Assembly (NCBI GenBank): GCA_024220505.1
Contig: JAKZZE010000027.1
Span: 62,001-126,000 of the forward strand
Source: Rhizopus arrhizus
Lineage: Eukaryota; Mucoromycota; Mucoromycetes; Mucorales; Rhizopodaceae
Direction of reading: 5' to 3'
Length of the DNA stretch: 64,000 bases
The position numbers and the translations under genes are program-made. The notes under the pieces were generated by a model, which was not told where the DNA came from, ran no database searches, and worked only from the letters and a program-made list of their open reading frames with translations. The number at the start of each line of letters is the position of its first letter. Position 1 is the stretch's first letter. Shown in pieces: positions 11,553-20,206 of this stretch.

Positions 11553-11668
11553 GGACAAACACAAGGAAGAATAATATATATGCTTTAATCATCTTATTGG
11601 TTTATTGAGCGGAACGTTAAAAATAATACAAATAAAAGATAAGATTTTTATAATAATTGTTCCTTGAT
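11553..11668 (+). repeat. Left inverted terminal repeat of the DIRS element
   Basis: This 116-bp arm, from GGACAAACACAAGGAAG to TTGTTCCTTGAT, is the reverse complement of 15781-15896. Similarity continues weakly inward: AGGTCATTACCGT near 11684 has its complement near 15758. Outside the arm the ends differ (GACCGTC on the left, GACCAGA on the right), as in DIRS elements. Confidence 0.93.
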
Positions 11669-11718
11669 CATCTTTTCCGCTCAGGTCATTACCGTCAGAT
11701 TTGATAATTCACTTACAC

Positions 11719-12693
11719 ATGTCTCATAATCAAGAAACTACTGATCTTACTACCCTGCAACAACAATTGCAAGAAACTCGCCAACTATTAGAACAAGTAA
11801 TGGCTTCACAACAGGCTGCTATGCCTCAAACCACACCGGATCCACAGATGATGATGGATTCGTCACACCTTGCTCCAAGCCCTTGGCACTCTTTGGGTAC
11901 TCGTCCCCAATTTGACTGGTCCCCTCCTGAGATTTTGGCCCAGGGCTTACAATTAGACAGAGATCTCTTCTCAACGGAGCACATCCTTACCGATGATGAA
12001 CGCCGGGAGCTGATTGAAGCTTACCCTGCGCTGCGCAATGTTGAGTACAAACCTCCTTCCACCTTGCCAACGGCGCACCGTTGCATGAATAAGGCCCAAC
12101 AGCTGGAGGATTCTTCCTTGCGTGATCTTCAGTACTTGCTCTCTGGTGTCTTCCGCCCCTTGGATGTCTTGGGCAATGAGATGTTGCAGTCCACCAGTGT
12201 ACCTTCTGAGGCACTCGAACGCCACCTTGGCATACTCAACCACGCTCGGACATTGCTCATCAACGCTTGTGCAACTATTACACATAATAGAAATAAAATC
12301 GCTATGCGCGCAGTAAATCCTCGTTTTACTGTCCCTGCCCCTGGTGCTCTGAAGAAATACACTATGGCTAGTGAAGATTTTCATCAAGCAATCACACAAC
12401 AGACCTCCGCAGCCAAGGCACTGCGCGAAGCTCGTATTGGTCCTCGCTATTCTAAACGATCTCCCAATGAAAAATTTTCTCGACCTACCCAATTTGGGAA
12501 TAGCACGCTCGGTACCAGCCACACTTCCTCTACTGCCGATACGCAGCCGTTTTTTCGGCCAGGTCCGTCGTCTCAGCACGGCGGTTACACGCACCAATAC
12601 TCCCACTCCCGTCAACAGGGCAACCGCCAAGCAACGTCCACTGGCGCCCATCCAAAGAACAACAATCCCTTTCGGCAACAGAGTCGCCAATAA
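11719..12693 (+). CDS. DIRS element Gag-like protein
   Basis: 324 aa from the first ATG in frame (MSHNQETTDL); the frame is open a few codons upstream but without ATG. The N-terminus is Gln-rich and probably helical (LQQQLQETRQLLEQVMASQQ), the middle is a folded-looking segment (residues about 65-220), and the C-terminus is disordered, rich in Ser, Gln, Arg, His and Gly, and basic, suited to RNA binding. No CCHC zinc knuckle is present. Identification as Gag rests on its position before RT and its length and composition, as is usual for DIRS elements. The stop TAA is at 12691; the RT frame continues in the -1 phase. Confidence 0.8.
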   Translation: MSHNQETTDLTTLQQQLQETRQLLEQVMASQQAAMPQTTPDPQMMMDSSHLAPSPWHSLGTRPQFDWSPPEILAQGLQLDRDLFSTEHILTDDERRELIEAYPALRNVEYKPPSTLPTAHRCMNKAQQLEDSSLRDLQYLLSGVFRPLDVLGNEMLQSTSVPSEALERHLGILNHARTLLINACATITHNRNKIAMRAVNPRFTVPAPGALKKYTMASEDFHQAITQQTSAAKALREARIGPRYSKRSPNEKFSRPTQFGNSTLGTSHTSSTADTQPFFRPGPSSQHGGYTHQYSHSRQQGNRQATSTGAHPKNNNPFRQQSRQ

Positions 12694-12698
12694 CACCT

Positions 12699-14621
12699 TT
12701 GGCGGCTCATTCCCAGCCTCCTGTAGGCGGTCGACTCCAACTGTTCTCACCCCATTGGGATCGACTTTTTCACAACAATTGGGTGAATACCGTCGTTCAA
12801 CACGGCTTCAAAATACCTTTTCACACGCTACCACCTCTCTCAACAGACTTCACCCCTCATCAACATCAATTGTCCAACGACCAACAACTTCAATTGGACC
12901 AAGCCATTCAAGACCTACTCACCAAACAGGCGATCGAACCTGTGCCCCACCACCAACCGTCTCCAGGTTTTGTCAGCCCCATGTTTACTATCCCGAAGAA
13001 GACTGGCGGCTGTCGACCAGTGTTCAATCTGCGCACACTGAATCAATATGTAGATTGCCCTCACTTCAAGATGGAAACCATCCAGCAAGTCTCTCTTATG
13101 GTACAACCTGGCGACTACATGACATCAATCGATTTGTCCGATGCCTTTCTTCACCTTCCAGTCCACCCAGAACATCGACCCTATCTGCGCTTCCACTGGA
13201 AAGGCTCGGTCTACCAGTTCAAGACAACACCCTTCGGTCTGTCTATCGTGCCTTACTGGTTTACCAAGATAACCAAGCCCATCTTAGAGTGGGCTCGTCA
13301 GCAAGGTATCCGTCTGAGTGCTTATCTCGACGACTGGATCATTCTAGGCAAGACAAAAGCCGAAGCTATGAGGCACACACAGTTGATACTCCAATGCTTG
13401 ACGTCTCTGGGATGGCTGATCAATTTGAAGAAGTCTCAGACTCAACCAACACAAACCTTAGAGCATCTTGGCTTCGAATTGGATACACAAACGATGACGG
13501 CCCGCTTGCCTGGCAAGAAGCTTCGGGATCTGCGAAAATCCATTCAGCAACTGATAAAACAACCTACATCAACTCCCCGCACTATACAGAGTGTTATTAT
13601 GCGGATACAAGCAGCAACTTTCGCGATATTTCCTGCGCGACTTTACACTCAACACTTGCTGCAATTGAAGAATCACCTCATGAAGTCTCACCCAGACTGG
13701 GATCGTCCACACTTGTTGTCCAAAGACAGCATCCAGGAACTACAATGGTGGCTCAAGAACCTCAAACAATGGAATGGTCGATCTCTTCTTCCTTCAACAC
13801 CAGAACATACACTCTATGTCGATGCCAGCAACACAGGTTGGGGAGGTGCCTATCTAACTCAACGTGCCCATGGTTATTGGACCGCCCAGGAAGCCCAGAT
13901 GTCCATCAACTGGCGAGAACTGAAAGCCGCCTTCCTTGCCCTCCAAGCCTTCCCTCACTTGACCAACACAACAGTCCTGATTCGCACGGACAACACCACC
14001 TCCTTGGCTTACATCAACAAGCAAGGGGGAACGAAATCATTCAGCCTGATGACTCTTGCAACAACCCTGTGGAAGTGGTGCCTTCAACGAGGTCTAATGC
14101 TCATATCCAGCCACGTATCAGGTATACACAACTGCGAAGCGGACTACGAGTCAAGAAGATCTTTTACAAAAAATCTTTGGCAAGTGAAACCGGAAGTGTT
14201 CAACAGCCTCCTTCAGTCTCTATGGGGTCCTCACGGGGTGGATCTATTTGCAGACAGGACAAGCAACCTCCTAGAAAAGTACGTGTCGTGGAAACGCGAT
14301 CCAGGAGCATGGAGGATCGATGCTTTCACCATTCCTTGGAACAACCTACGGAATCCGTACGCCAACCCCCCCTGGAACCTGATCTTGCGCTGCCTGGAAA
14401 AAATTCAGAGAGAGAAAGTCCCAGTAATCACACTGGTAGTACCTTATTGGCCGACGGCAATCTGGTTCCCCCTACTACATCGTCTAGCGCTTCATCCTCC
14501 TCTTTTCCTGTCACACAACGACATACAAACCACCACGACACTGACGCCATGGCCACTTCAGCCTCAGTGGAAGCTCTCCGTTTGGAGGCTCTCGGGGCTT
14601 CATCCTCAACACCAGGACTAA
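12699..14621 (+). CDS. DIRS reverse transcriptase / RNase H / methyltransferase-like protein
   Basis: About 640 codons open. RT motifs include PVFNLRTLNQY, TSIDLSDAFLHLPV, the YLDD active site (SAYLDDWII) and a following LGF box (EHLGFELD). RNase H follows with DASNTGWGG, the E in NWRELKAAF and D in RTDNTTSLAYIN. The C-terminal about 150 residues (VDLFADR, YANPPWNLI, VVPYWPT) match the methyltransferase-like module seen after RNase H in DIRS elements, NPPW standing at the catalytic (D/N)PP(Y/W) position. The frame has no ATG before the RT domain and is -1 relative to Gag, so frameshifting or internal initiation is likely; 12699 is only the left limit of the frame called here, which also stays open upstream within gag. 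Confidence 0.9.
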   Translation: MAAHSQPPVGGRLQLFSPHWDRLFHNNWVNTVVQHGFKIPFHTLPPLSTDFTPHQHQLSNDQQLQLDQAIQDLLTKQAIEPVPHHQPSPGFVSPMFTIPKKTGGCRPVFNLRTLNQYVDCPHFKMETIQQVSLMVQPGDYMTSIDLSDAFLHLPVHPEHRPYLRFHWKGSVYQFKTTPFGLSIVPYWFTKITKPILEWARQQGIRLSAYLDDWIILGKTKAEAMRHTQLILQCLTSLGWLINLKKSQTQPTQTLEHLGFELDTQTMTARLPGKKLRDLRKSIQQLIKQPTSTPRTIQSVIMRIQAATFAIFPARLYTQHLLQLKNHLMKSHPDWDRPHLLSKDSIQELQWWLKNLKQWNGRSLLPSTPEHTLYVDASNTGWGGAYLTQRAHGYWTAQEAQMSINWRELKAAFLALQAFPHLTNTTVLIRTDNTTSLAYINKQGGTKSFSLMTLATTLWKWCLQRGLMLISSHVSGIHNCEADYESRRSFTKNLWQVKPEVFNSLLQSLWGPHGVDLFADRTSNLLEKYVSWKRDPGAWRIDAFTIPWNNLRNPYANPPWNLILRCLEKIQREKVPVITLVVPYWPTAIWFPLLHRLALHPPLFLSHNDIQTTTTLTPWPLQPQWKLSVWRLSGLHPQHQD

Positions 14622-15616
14622 CAGCTATGTCTACTTCTCTGCTACGAGCACCACGTCTGATGGATACTACCACCAACAAATCATATAAACGTGGTCAAAT
14701 CCTTTTCATCGAGTGGGCTCTCGCTCAAGATATTTCGCTTACGTCCTTCACCGATGTTCATCTCACCAATTTCCTTTCGGAAATGTTTCAAGTCCGTGGC
14801 TACAATCACTCCACCATTTGTCTATTCCGATCGGCAGTCACTCACTTACATGAACAGCCCTCCTCTTTACGTTCAAGCACCATCGTTAATTCGCTTGTAG
14901 CTTCTCTTAAGTCCAAGGCTCCTCCTCAGCCAATTCATCGCCCCACTGTTGATATGAGCCCTTCACTTAAAGCAGTACGCCTAATTGATATCAACGATCT
15001 GTCTACTCCGCTGCCTCATCTACAGCAAAAATTGGCGTTTCTTTTGGGTATGGCTGCCTTCTTACGGCCTTCGGACCTACACAGAATTGATTTTGCAACG
15101 GCAAATATCGAAATTGAACGCAATCGCCAGTGCCTTTCCTTTCAAGTTGTAGCACCTAAGGAACGCCGTGCTGGCCGTCGTATCATCAAACCTTTCCGCG
15201 TATACAGCCACCAAGATCCTTCATTGTGTCCTGTTGCTACTTTTCAAGCCATCAGAGATCGTCTTGCTCACCTGATTCCCCAACCTACAGTTACTTCTTT
15301 CTTCGTCAACACCAGTATGACCACGCAAATTGTCAAGGTCACAACTATTAGTTCTTGGATACGTCGATTGATTCGGCTTTCTACCAGCGAACCACGTGTC
15401 AACCTTCGCTCGTTGGCGTCTTCTGCTGCTCTCCGTGCTGGCATCGACCTTGATGATATTATTACTCTTGGAAACTGGTCGTCCTCCACTGTATTCGAAC
15501 AACATTATCGACGCGAGCATCTGACTAACGTCGACTTTACCAATACAGTCCTCCCAGTACCGGAAGATCAGGAGATATTTCATGATGCAAGTTCCAATTT
15601 TGATAACAACCTCTGA
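14549..15616 (+). CDS. DIRS tyrosine recombinase
   Basis: 355 aa from ATG 14549 (MATSASVEAL), overlapping the RT frame by 73 nt in another phase. An N-terminal SAM-like core-binding domain covers about residues 45-130 (SYKRGQILFIEWALAQD). The catalytic domain follows with the first Arg in FLRPSDLHRID, the second Arg in VNLRSLASSAALRAGI and the nucleophile Tyr in the box GNWSSSTVFEQHYRR. The residue aligned with the usual His of HxxR appears to be Val. The protein would insert the circular cDNA, replacing the integrase of LTR elements. Its frame stays open far upstream, over the whole RT region, so an earlier start cannot be excluded, though 14549 is the nearest ATG before the conserved part. 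Confidence 0.88.
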   Translation: MATSASVEALRLEALGASSSTPGLTAMSTSLLRAPRLMDTTTNKSYKRGQILFIEWALAQDISLTSFTDVHLTNFLSEMFQVRGYNHSTICLFRSAVTHLHEQPSSLRSSTIVNSLVASLKSKAPPQPIHRPTVDMSPSLKAVRLIDINDLSTPLPHLQQKLAFLLGMAAFLRPSDLHRIDFATANIEIERNRQCLSFQVVAPKERRAGRRIIKPFRVYSHQDPSLCPVATFQAIRDRLAHLIPQPTVTSFFVNTSMTTQIVKVTTISSWIRRLIRLSTSEPRVNLRSLASSAALRAGIDLDDIITLGNWSSSTVFEQHYRREHLTNVDFTNTVLPVPEDQEIFHDASSNFDNNL

Positions 15617-15620
15617 AGAA

Positions 15621-15736
15621 GCATATATATTATTCTTCCTTGTGTTTGTCCGACGGTCTCAGGTAATTCTTGCGAGAATACCTTCGACCTTGAATTACTA
15701 TTTAGACCAGAGGACAAACACAAGGAAGAATAATAT
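15621..15736 (-). repeat. Internal complementary region (ICR) of the DIRS element
   Basis: 15621-15695 is the exact complement of the left terminus 11509-11583, and about 15693-15736 is the exact complement of the right terminus around 15872-15915. The two halves share the central AATT/ATT. In the DIRS-1 model the ICR acts as template to complete the ends and yields a circular DNA that the tyrosine recombinase inserts. It starts 4 bp after the recombinase stop codon. Confidence 0.92.
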
Positions 15737-15780
15737 CACCCACCCTCCCTTACCCTACGGTAATGACCTTCGCTTAGATA

Positions 15781-15896
15781 ATCAAGGAACAATTATTATA
15801 AAAATCTTATCTTTTATTTGTATTATTTTTAACGTTCCGCTCAATAAACCAATAAGATGATTAAAGCATATATATTATTCTTCCTTGTGTTTGTCC
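15781..15896 (-). repeat. Right inverted terminal repeat of the DIRS element
   Basis: The reverse complement of 11553-11668 over 116 bp. It is followed outward by the right-end-specific segment (CTCTGGTCTAAATAG) whose complement sits in the internal complementary region. Confidence 0.93.
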
Positions 15897-15915
15897 TCTG
15901 GTCTAAATAGTAATT

Positions 15916-16883
15916 ATTGTTATTTTTCTCTTTATAGAACATTCACCAATCACACCCCATCCTCTTTTTCCCTTTCATCTTCGTGTCGTTAACATGTATT
16001 TATTTGTTTATTTTGATGTTCCAGGATAGGTGTGAAGCCGATAAATAGCTTATTTCGTTATCATCCTACATTATTTGTGTAGCACATGGCTGTATTATCT
16101 ATTTGCTTTTATATAAAAATAAAAAGGAGATGCTGTAGTTAAGAGAGAGTTGACCAAAGATCACAATTCAATATTAAAAAAAATCAAAATGATCCATTTT
16201 GGTTTTAAAAGGGAATGTTTTCAGTGTTGTTGTTGTGATACTTTATGTCGAAATAAATAAAATACGCCCTACTGGACTGTTTCACGATGCGTATCACTTG
16301 AGTTGACAGGTAATGTAGTATCAAAATTGATTTACATATCAAACAGAAAAGGATGAGTGTAAAGATACCTAATGACATCCTATTCAATTCACGTCTTATT
16401 TGAACTGATGTGATGAAGCCCAAAGTCTAAAGATGAATATAGAAAAGATAACTCTGTACGATGAAACAAATATTTCCGTAAGGTCATATACGGCTTAATT
16501 AAAGAGCAAAACTTTAAAGAGTAAACATGAAACTATGTTTTATTTTTCACTCTTGTGTTTTTCCTTGTTTTTCTATTTGTAACAAATCGCAAAAGAAGAA
16601 AGGAATGTTCATCTCATCATTTGATTATATCTAAAGACCATTTATAGGACAATTAGGATTCATGATGCAGTAGAAATCAAGAAATTCAATAAAAAATAAT
16701 ATTCATTGCCGATCACTTTTTTTTATATAAAAAAGTTGATGTTTTGTGGTACAAATGAATGATCCTAAAGCAAGTTAAATATACTTTTTGTAAAATTGTG
16801 TTACTGAAAAATATCTATAAAAGAAAAGCCAATTATCTCTTCTTCTCTTTTCTTTAAAGAACTCAATTGATCTTTTATTCAAC
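15916..16883. other. Intergenic region right of the DIRS element
   Basis: AT-rich with no recognised gene; a minus-strand ORF at 16205-16423 has no family features. The segment just right of the element ends in CTCTTTATAG followed by a C/A-rich run, resembling a 3' splice site. The right end carries TATAAAAG (16816-16823) and a pyrimidine-rich stretch in front of the possible peptide ORF. Confidence 0.5.
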
Positions 16884-16949
16884 ATGCCACCAGACAGACC
16901 AACCAAGCCTGCTCTCCCAAGACCTTACCCTGCTCCGGTCAAACGCTAA
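16884..16949 (+). CDS. Possible 21-aa Pro/Arg/Lys-rich peptide ORF
   Basis: The ORF starts MPPDRPTKPALP and ends PAPVKR. It lies 61 nt downstream of a good TATA box (TATAAAAG, 16816) and after a CT-rich initiator-like stretch and AACATG start context, an arrangement shared with ordinary genes here. Six of 21 residues are Pro and five are basic. CAACAACAACAAG repeats follow the stop, and an AATAAA-type signal appears about 300 bp further on. No continuing exon is evident. It may be a real small-peptide gene, the ORF of a long non-coding RNA, or chance. I recognise no family. Confidence 0.35.
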   Translation: MPPDRPTKPALPRPYPAPVKR

Positions 16950-18590
16950 CAAAATAAGAACAGCAACAACAACAAGTTTTATACATATGCGTGTCCATTG
17001 TTACTCTTTTCATTCTCTCTCTCTCTTTTTATCAATACGGTGCTGATATCATAAATACATACAAAAATTCCCAAAAAAAAAATTAACATAGTTTGTCATT
17101 CATTTCTAACCCACTACATTCATTATGCTATCTCTATTCTATGTAAATATTATATAATACTCCTCTGTCTATACCCCCCTCTCTCTCTCTCTCTTTTTTC
17201 CGTATACAATGCTCTTCCTCTTTCTCCAAAATACTGAAAAATGACTATGAAATAAAATAAAAAAAAATGTTTATGTATTGATTTGTACGACCATGCATCC
17301 ATCATGCTGTGATTTAAGGTACCGAATGGTAAATGTATAATCTGTCAAATAATATCCATAAAAGTAAATAATACTAACATGTCTTGATATTCAATTCCAT
17401 CATTGTACATGCAACAAACACTTTATTAATCAAATAGGCATGCAATCATTCATACCATGCCTATCATCCACTGAGTAGCATACCTCTTCTTTTTTATGAA
17501 TCCTTTTTCATATAAAAGAGACATGTGCGTATGACAAGAAAAAGCAAGTGTTACAAACGTCACTTGTCAAAAACTTGATGTTTTTCATGCTTATTATAGA
17601 ACACTCTTGTCCTTTTAGAATAGAAGCGTGGAGTTCTAAAATTGATTGATATACTACCCAATCCCCCCCCCCTTCTCTCTCTTTTTCCTCCTTTCTTTAG
17701 TGTCCTTCCATTTTGTAATACAACATGCGTCTAATTAATAACAACTAAATGATAATCATTTGCATGCTTTCCATCTCGATTTGACTTAAAAAAGACAACT
17801 TGTTAGGTTAATTGTTGATACACAAAGTTTCCCTTTTCAAACCATCAGCCAAGATGGTCACCTTTTTTCAAATTTAGAATGTCAGCTTTCATTCTTTTTG
17901 GGCTTGTCTGTAGAGTGGTGAAGTATTGCTTTCCTTTCTTCTTCTAATATGTTCTATATAGCTTCATTCATCATGCTCTCTTTTACTGCTTTTTATTCTT
18001 TAAAGATTTCCATCTATCATCAATTAGGAATCTTTGCACCTTTAATAAAATTTTCTCCTTTCTTTTATGAATCTGTTTCAAATCTGTAACCTCTTACAGA
18101 GACATCGATCGCCAAGTGTTAGCAATCCAGTGAGAATCACAAGTGTCATTAACAACTTGATCAAAACAACAAGGTATCATAAGAATGATGAACGAATTGA
18201 AGAAGCAAAAGAGAAATGATGATAGGCATCATTCTATATTCTTAAAAAAGACATGATCCTTCCAACTTTAGCTTGAATATAATGCCATCATCCAGCATTG
18301 TATCAGCAGGCAATAGTTAAACAAAGACGTTTATTAATCAAAGTGGAAAGATGCAAGGAACAGGAGCAAATGAACTTTTTTTAAAAAACCTTTTTTAAAT
18401 AAAACAAAAAAAAAACTTTATGAGACTATCATCCCAAGTATACGATTGATGCCATCCTTTCGAACCATACCGTTTGCTTGTTCAGGTACACACGATTATG
18501 GTGTGGTGAGGTGGTTGCTGGGAATCAAAGTTCAAGTCCTATTATTTCATGTGGCTTTACGAAAAAAAAAAAAAAAATTGTATTTTTTTA
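16950..18590. other. Intergenic region, no gene recognised
   Basis: A 1.6-kb AT-rich stretch with CT repeats (near 17020 and 17180) and many short runs. An ORF at 18446-18631 overlaps the METTL5 start in another frame and is rejected. A B-box-like AGTTCAAGTCC at about 18529 lacks a matching A box and acceptor stem, so no tRNA is called. Confidence 0.5.
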
Positions 18591-19409
18591 ATGAAGTTGA
18601 AAGAATTAGAAAGTATACTTCAAGATTGTGAAGTCTTTGGTACATATACAAACAGATTCAGCATTCATCACTGACACTAATTATTAAAGATGAGCCCAAA
18701 ATTCAGTTTGAACAATATCCAACGACACCTCATTTGGCAGCAAGAATGCTTTACACAGCAGATACTGTGTATAACGATATAGAAGATAAAAGCATAGGAG
18801 ATTTTGGTAGTGGATGTGGTATATTAAGTATTGCAGCCAATATCTTGGGTGCAGGGTGAGTTTACTTTGAGTTTATGATGTATTTTATTTTAAAATCATA
18901 CAATAGATATAGTGTTGGCTTTGATATTGATCCTGATGCTATCAAGATTGCGCAAGAAAATAGCGACCAGTTTGAAGTATTGATTGATTTTGTGAATACT
19001 GATTTATTACATGCGAAACTTGAGCGATTTCAAGGTAAACTAGACACAATCATCATGAACCCACCTTTTGGAACAAAAAACAACAAGGGGATCGATATGC
19101 TCATGTTAAAGAAGGCAATTGACGTAAGTTTTGGGTGTCTATCGGATCGCTTAAGCTAATGATCAAATTAGATTGCCAATCATTCAGTGTATTCTTTACA
19201 CAAGTCTTCCACTAGAGAACATATTATGAAAAAAGCTAAAGAATGGGGTGTTAGTTTTGAAGTAGTAGCAGAATTAAAGGTAATGACACATAGGATGATT
19301 CTATGTCTCACGCTTTTCATAGTTTGATGTCCCAATGATGTATAAATTTCATAAAAAGAAGAACGTTGAAATTGCAGTGGATTTTCTTCGCTTTGAAAAG
19401 GCAGAATAA
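18591..19409 (+). CDS. METTL5-like 18S rRNA N6-adenosine methyltransferase
   Basis: Five exons: 18591-18639, 18690-18855, 18907-19123, 19172-19279 and 19323-19409, giving 208 aa (human METTL5 is 209). The start MKLKELESILQD matches the family N-terminus, followed by FEQYPTTPHLAARMLY and the SAM-binding glycine motif GDFGSGCGILSI. GFDIDPDA is motif II, and the catalytic NPPF sits in MNPPFGTKNNKG, the METTL5 signature. KSSTREHI and KFHKKK near the end are also conserved. The enzyme modifies one adenosine of small-subunit rRNA as a heterodimer with TRM112. The introns (50, 51, 48 and 43 nt) were placed by frame continuity. The nearest downstream gene is about 490 bp away. Confidence 0.93.
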
Positions 19410-19902
19410 TTGAAATAGCCTGTCATTTATATACCCCCCTTCAAATACGAAAAATAATAAAACTTATGGCCAAGACAGCCCTTCAAAGAGAATCAAGATG
19501 ACTTGCCTTCTTCTATTTAAGACTAATATAGAAATTGTTATTGTCATCCCTTATCTGTCTTTTGGTCGTTAACAATAATACATCTCTTGTGAATATAGCG
19601 TCTTTTAGGAAGCTTCCTGAAAGTAAAAATGGATATCTATGGATTGAATAATATACAATCATAACTTGATATAAACAAGAAATTGGTACAAAGTTGATGT
19701 GTTGTTTTGTGCCCCCCTATTTAAAATAAAAGCTTCACTGGTATTACAATGAACAAGAGAGTTGCTTTAGCAGCATCTGGTCCGGACCGCATCATCTCGG
19801 TCATTGAAAAAGATGGCGGTTATTTAGATTTTTGATTCAACAAATCAATCTCTTTTATTTTTTTGACACGTAAAGAAAAAAAAAAAAACGAATAAATAAA
19901 AA
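19410..19902. other. Intergenic region
   Basis: This holds the METTL5 3' region. A 28-codon ORF (19751-19837, MNKRVALAASGP...) stands alone without promoter or splice support and is not called. Confidence 0.4.
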
Positions 19903-20100
19903 ATGTCCAATAAGGAAGAAATCGATCGTCTTGACAGCTTTGTAAAGGAAGCACCTGGTAATGAATATACCATTGATCAAAAGGAACAAGAACTTTGTCG
20001 ACAAAATTTGAATGGTCAAAAAGAGTGTGTCAAATTAAACTTGGAGTGTAAGGAAAATGATATGAACATGTATATGATATATTTATCCTATCATAAATAG
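19903..20100 (+). CDS. Hypothetical small protein with one CX9C motif; gene model uncertain
   Basis: 65 codons from MSNKEEIDRLDSFVK. The charged N-terminal half (EAPGNEYTIDQKEQ) is clearly coding-like, and the residues LCRQNLNGQKEC form a CX9C pair like those of intermembrane-space CHCH proteins, but no second complete CX9C pair can be assembled. The end of the ORF (MNMYMIYLSYHK) looks like read-through into an intron: GTATAT at 20070 and TTTTCAG at 20112-20118 could remove 49 nt and continue in a frame reading DAKPWFLLRFTNGS to a stop near 20206. Either form is short. The A-rich leader just before the ATG is typical of genes in this window. Confidence 0.35.
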   Translation: MSNKEEIDRLDSFVKEAPGNEYTIDQKEQELCRQNLNGQKECVKLNLECKENDMNMYMIYLSYHK

Positions 20101-20206
20101 ATACACAAATGTTTTCAGAGATGCAAAACCTTGGTTTCTTTTGCGCTTTACCAATGGATCCTACAAAAACTCATATGGAATGCAGAAGAGTGTGATTGAT
20201 ATCTAA

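Larger units (their letters stand above)
11509..15915 (+). mobile_element. Complete DIRS-like tyrosine-recombinase retrotransposon
   Basis: A 4.4-kb element with every DIRS hallmark. It has 116-bp inverted terminal repeats (11553-11668 and 15781-15896), unequal outer extensions beyond them, and an internal complementary region at 15621-15736. The first part of that region is the exact complement of the left end (11509-11583) and the second part that of the right end, so it equals the two termini joined head to tail. Three overlapping frames encode a Gag-like protein, RT/RNase H with a methyltransferase-like tail, and a tyrosine recombinase. There is no DDE integrase and no obvious target-site duplication; only an ATT triplet occurs at both edges, as expected for recombinase-mediated insertion. 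No stop or frameshift interrupts the domains, so the copy looks recent and possibly active. Base composition is clearly richer in C than the flanks. Confidence 0.93.

Noticed and set aside
11971..12750. 259-codon antisense ORF over the Gag-like gene
   Set aside because: Mirror of Gag codon bias; no conserved domain; no promoter or start context.
12371..14548. Long plus-strand frame upstream of the recombinase, read as part of a 1,081-aa protein
   Set aside because: It overlaps the well-supported RT/RNase H frame completely, its sequence is a Ser/Thr/Pro/His-rich shadow with no domain before the recombinase, and C-rich codon bias explains the lack of stops. Kept only as a low-interest finding.
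18470..18550. Possible tRNA from a B-box-like AGTTCAAGTCC
   Set aside because: No matching A box at the right distance, and no acceptor or anticodon stem could be paired.
19751..19837. 28-codon ORF MNKRVALAASGP...
   Set aside because: Short, without promoter signals or splice partner; chance cannot be excluded.
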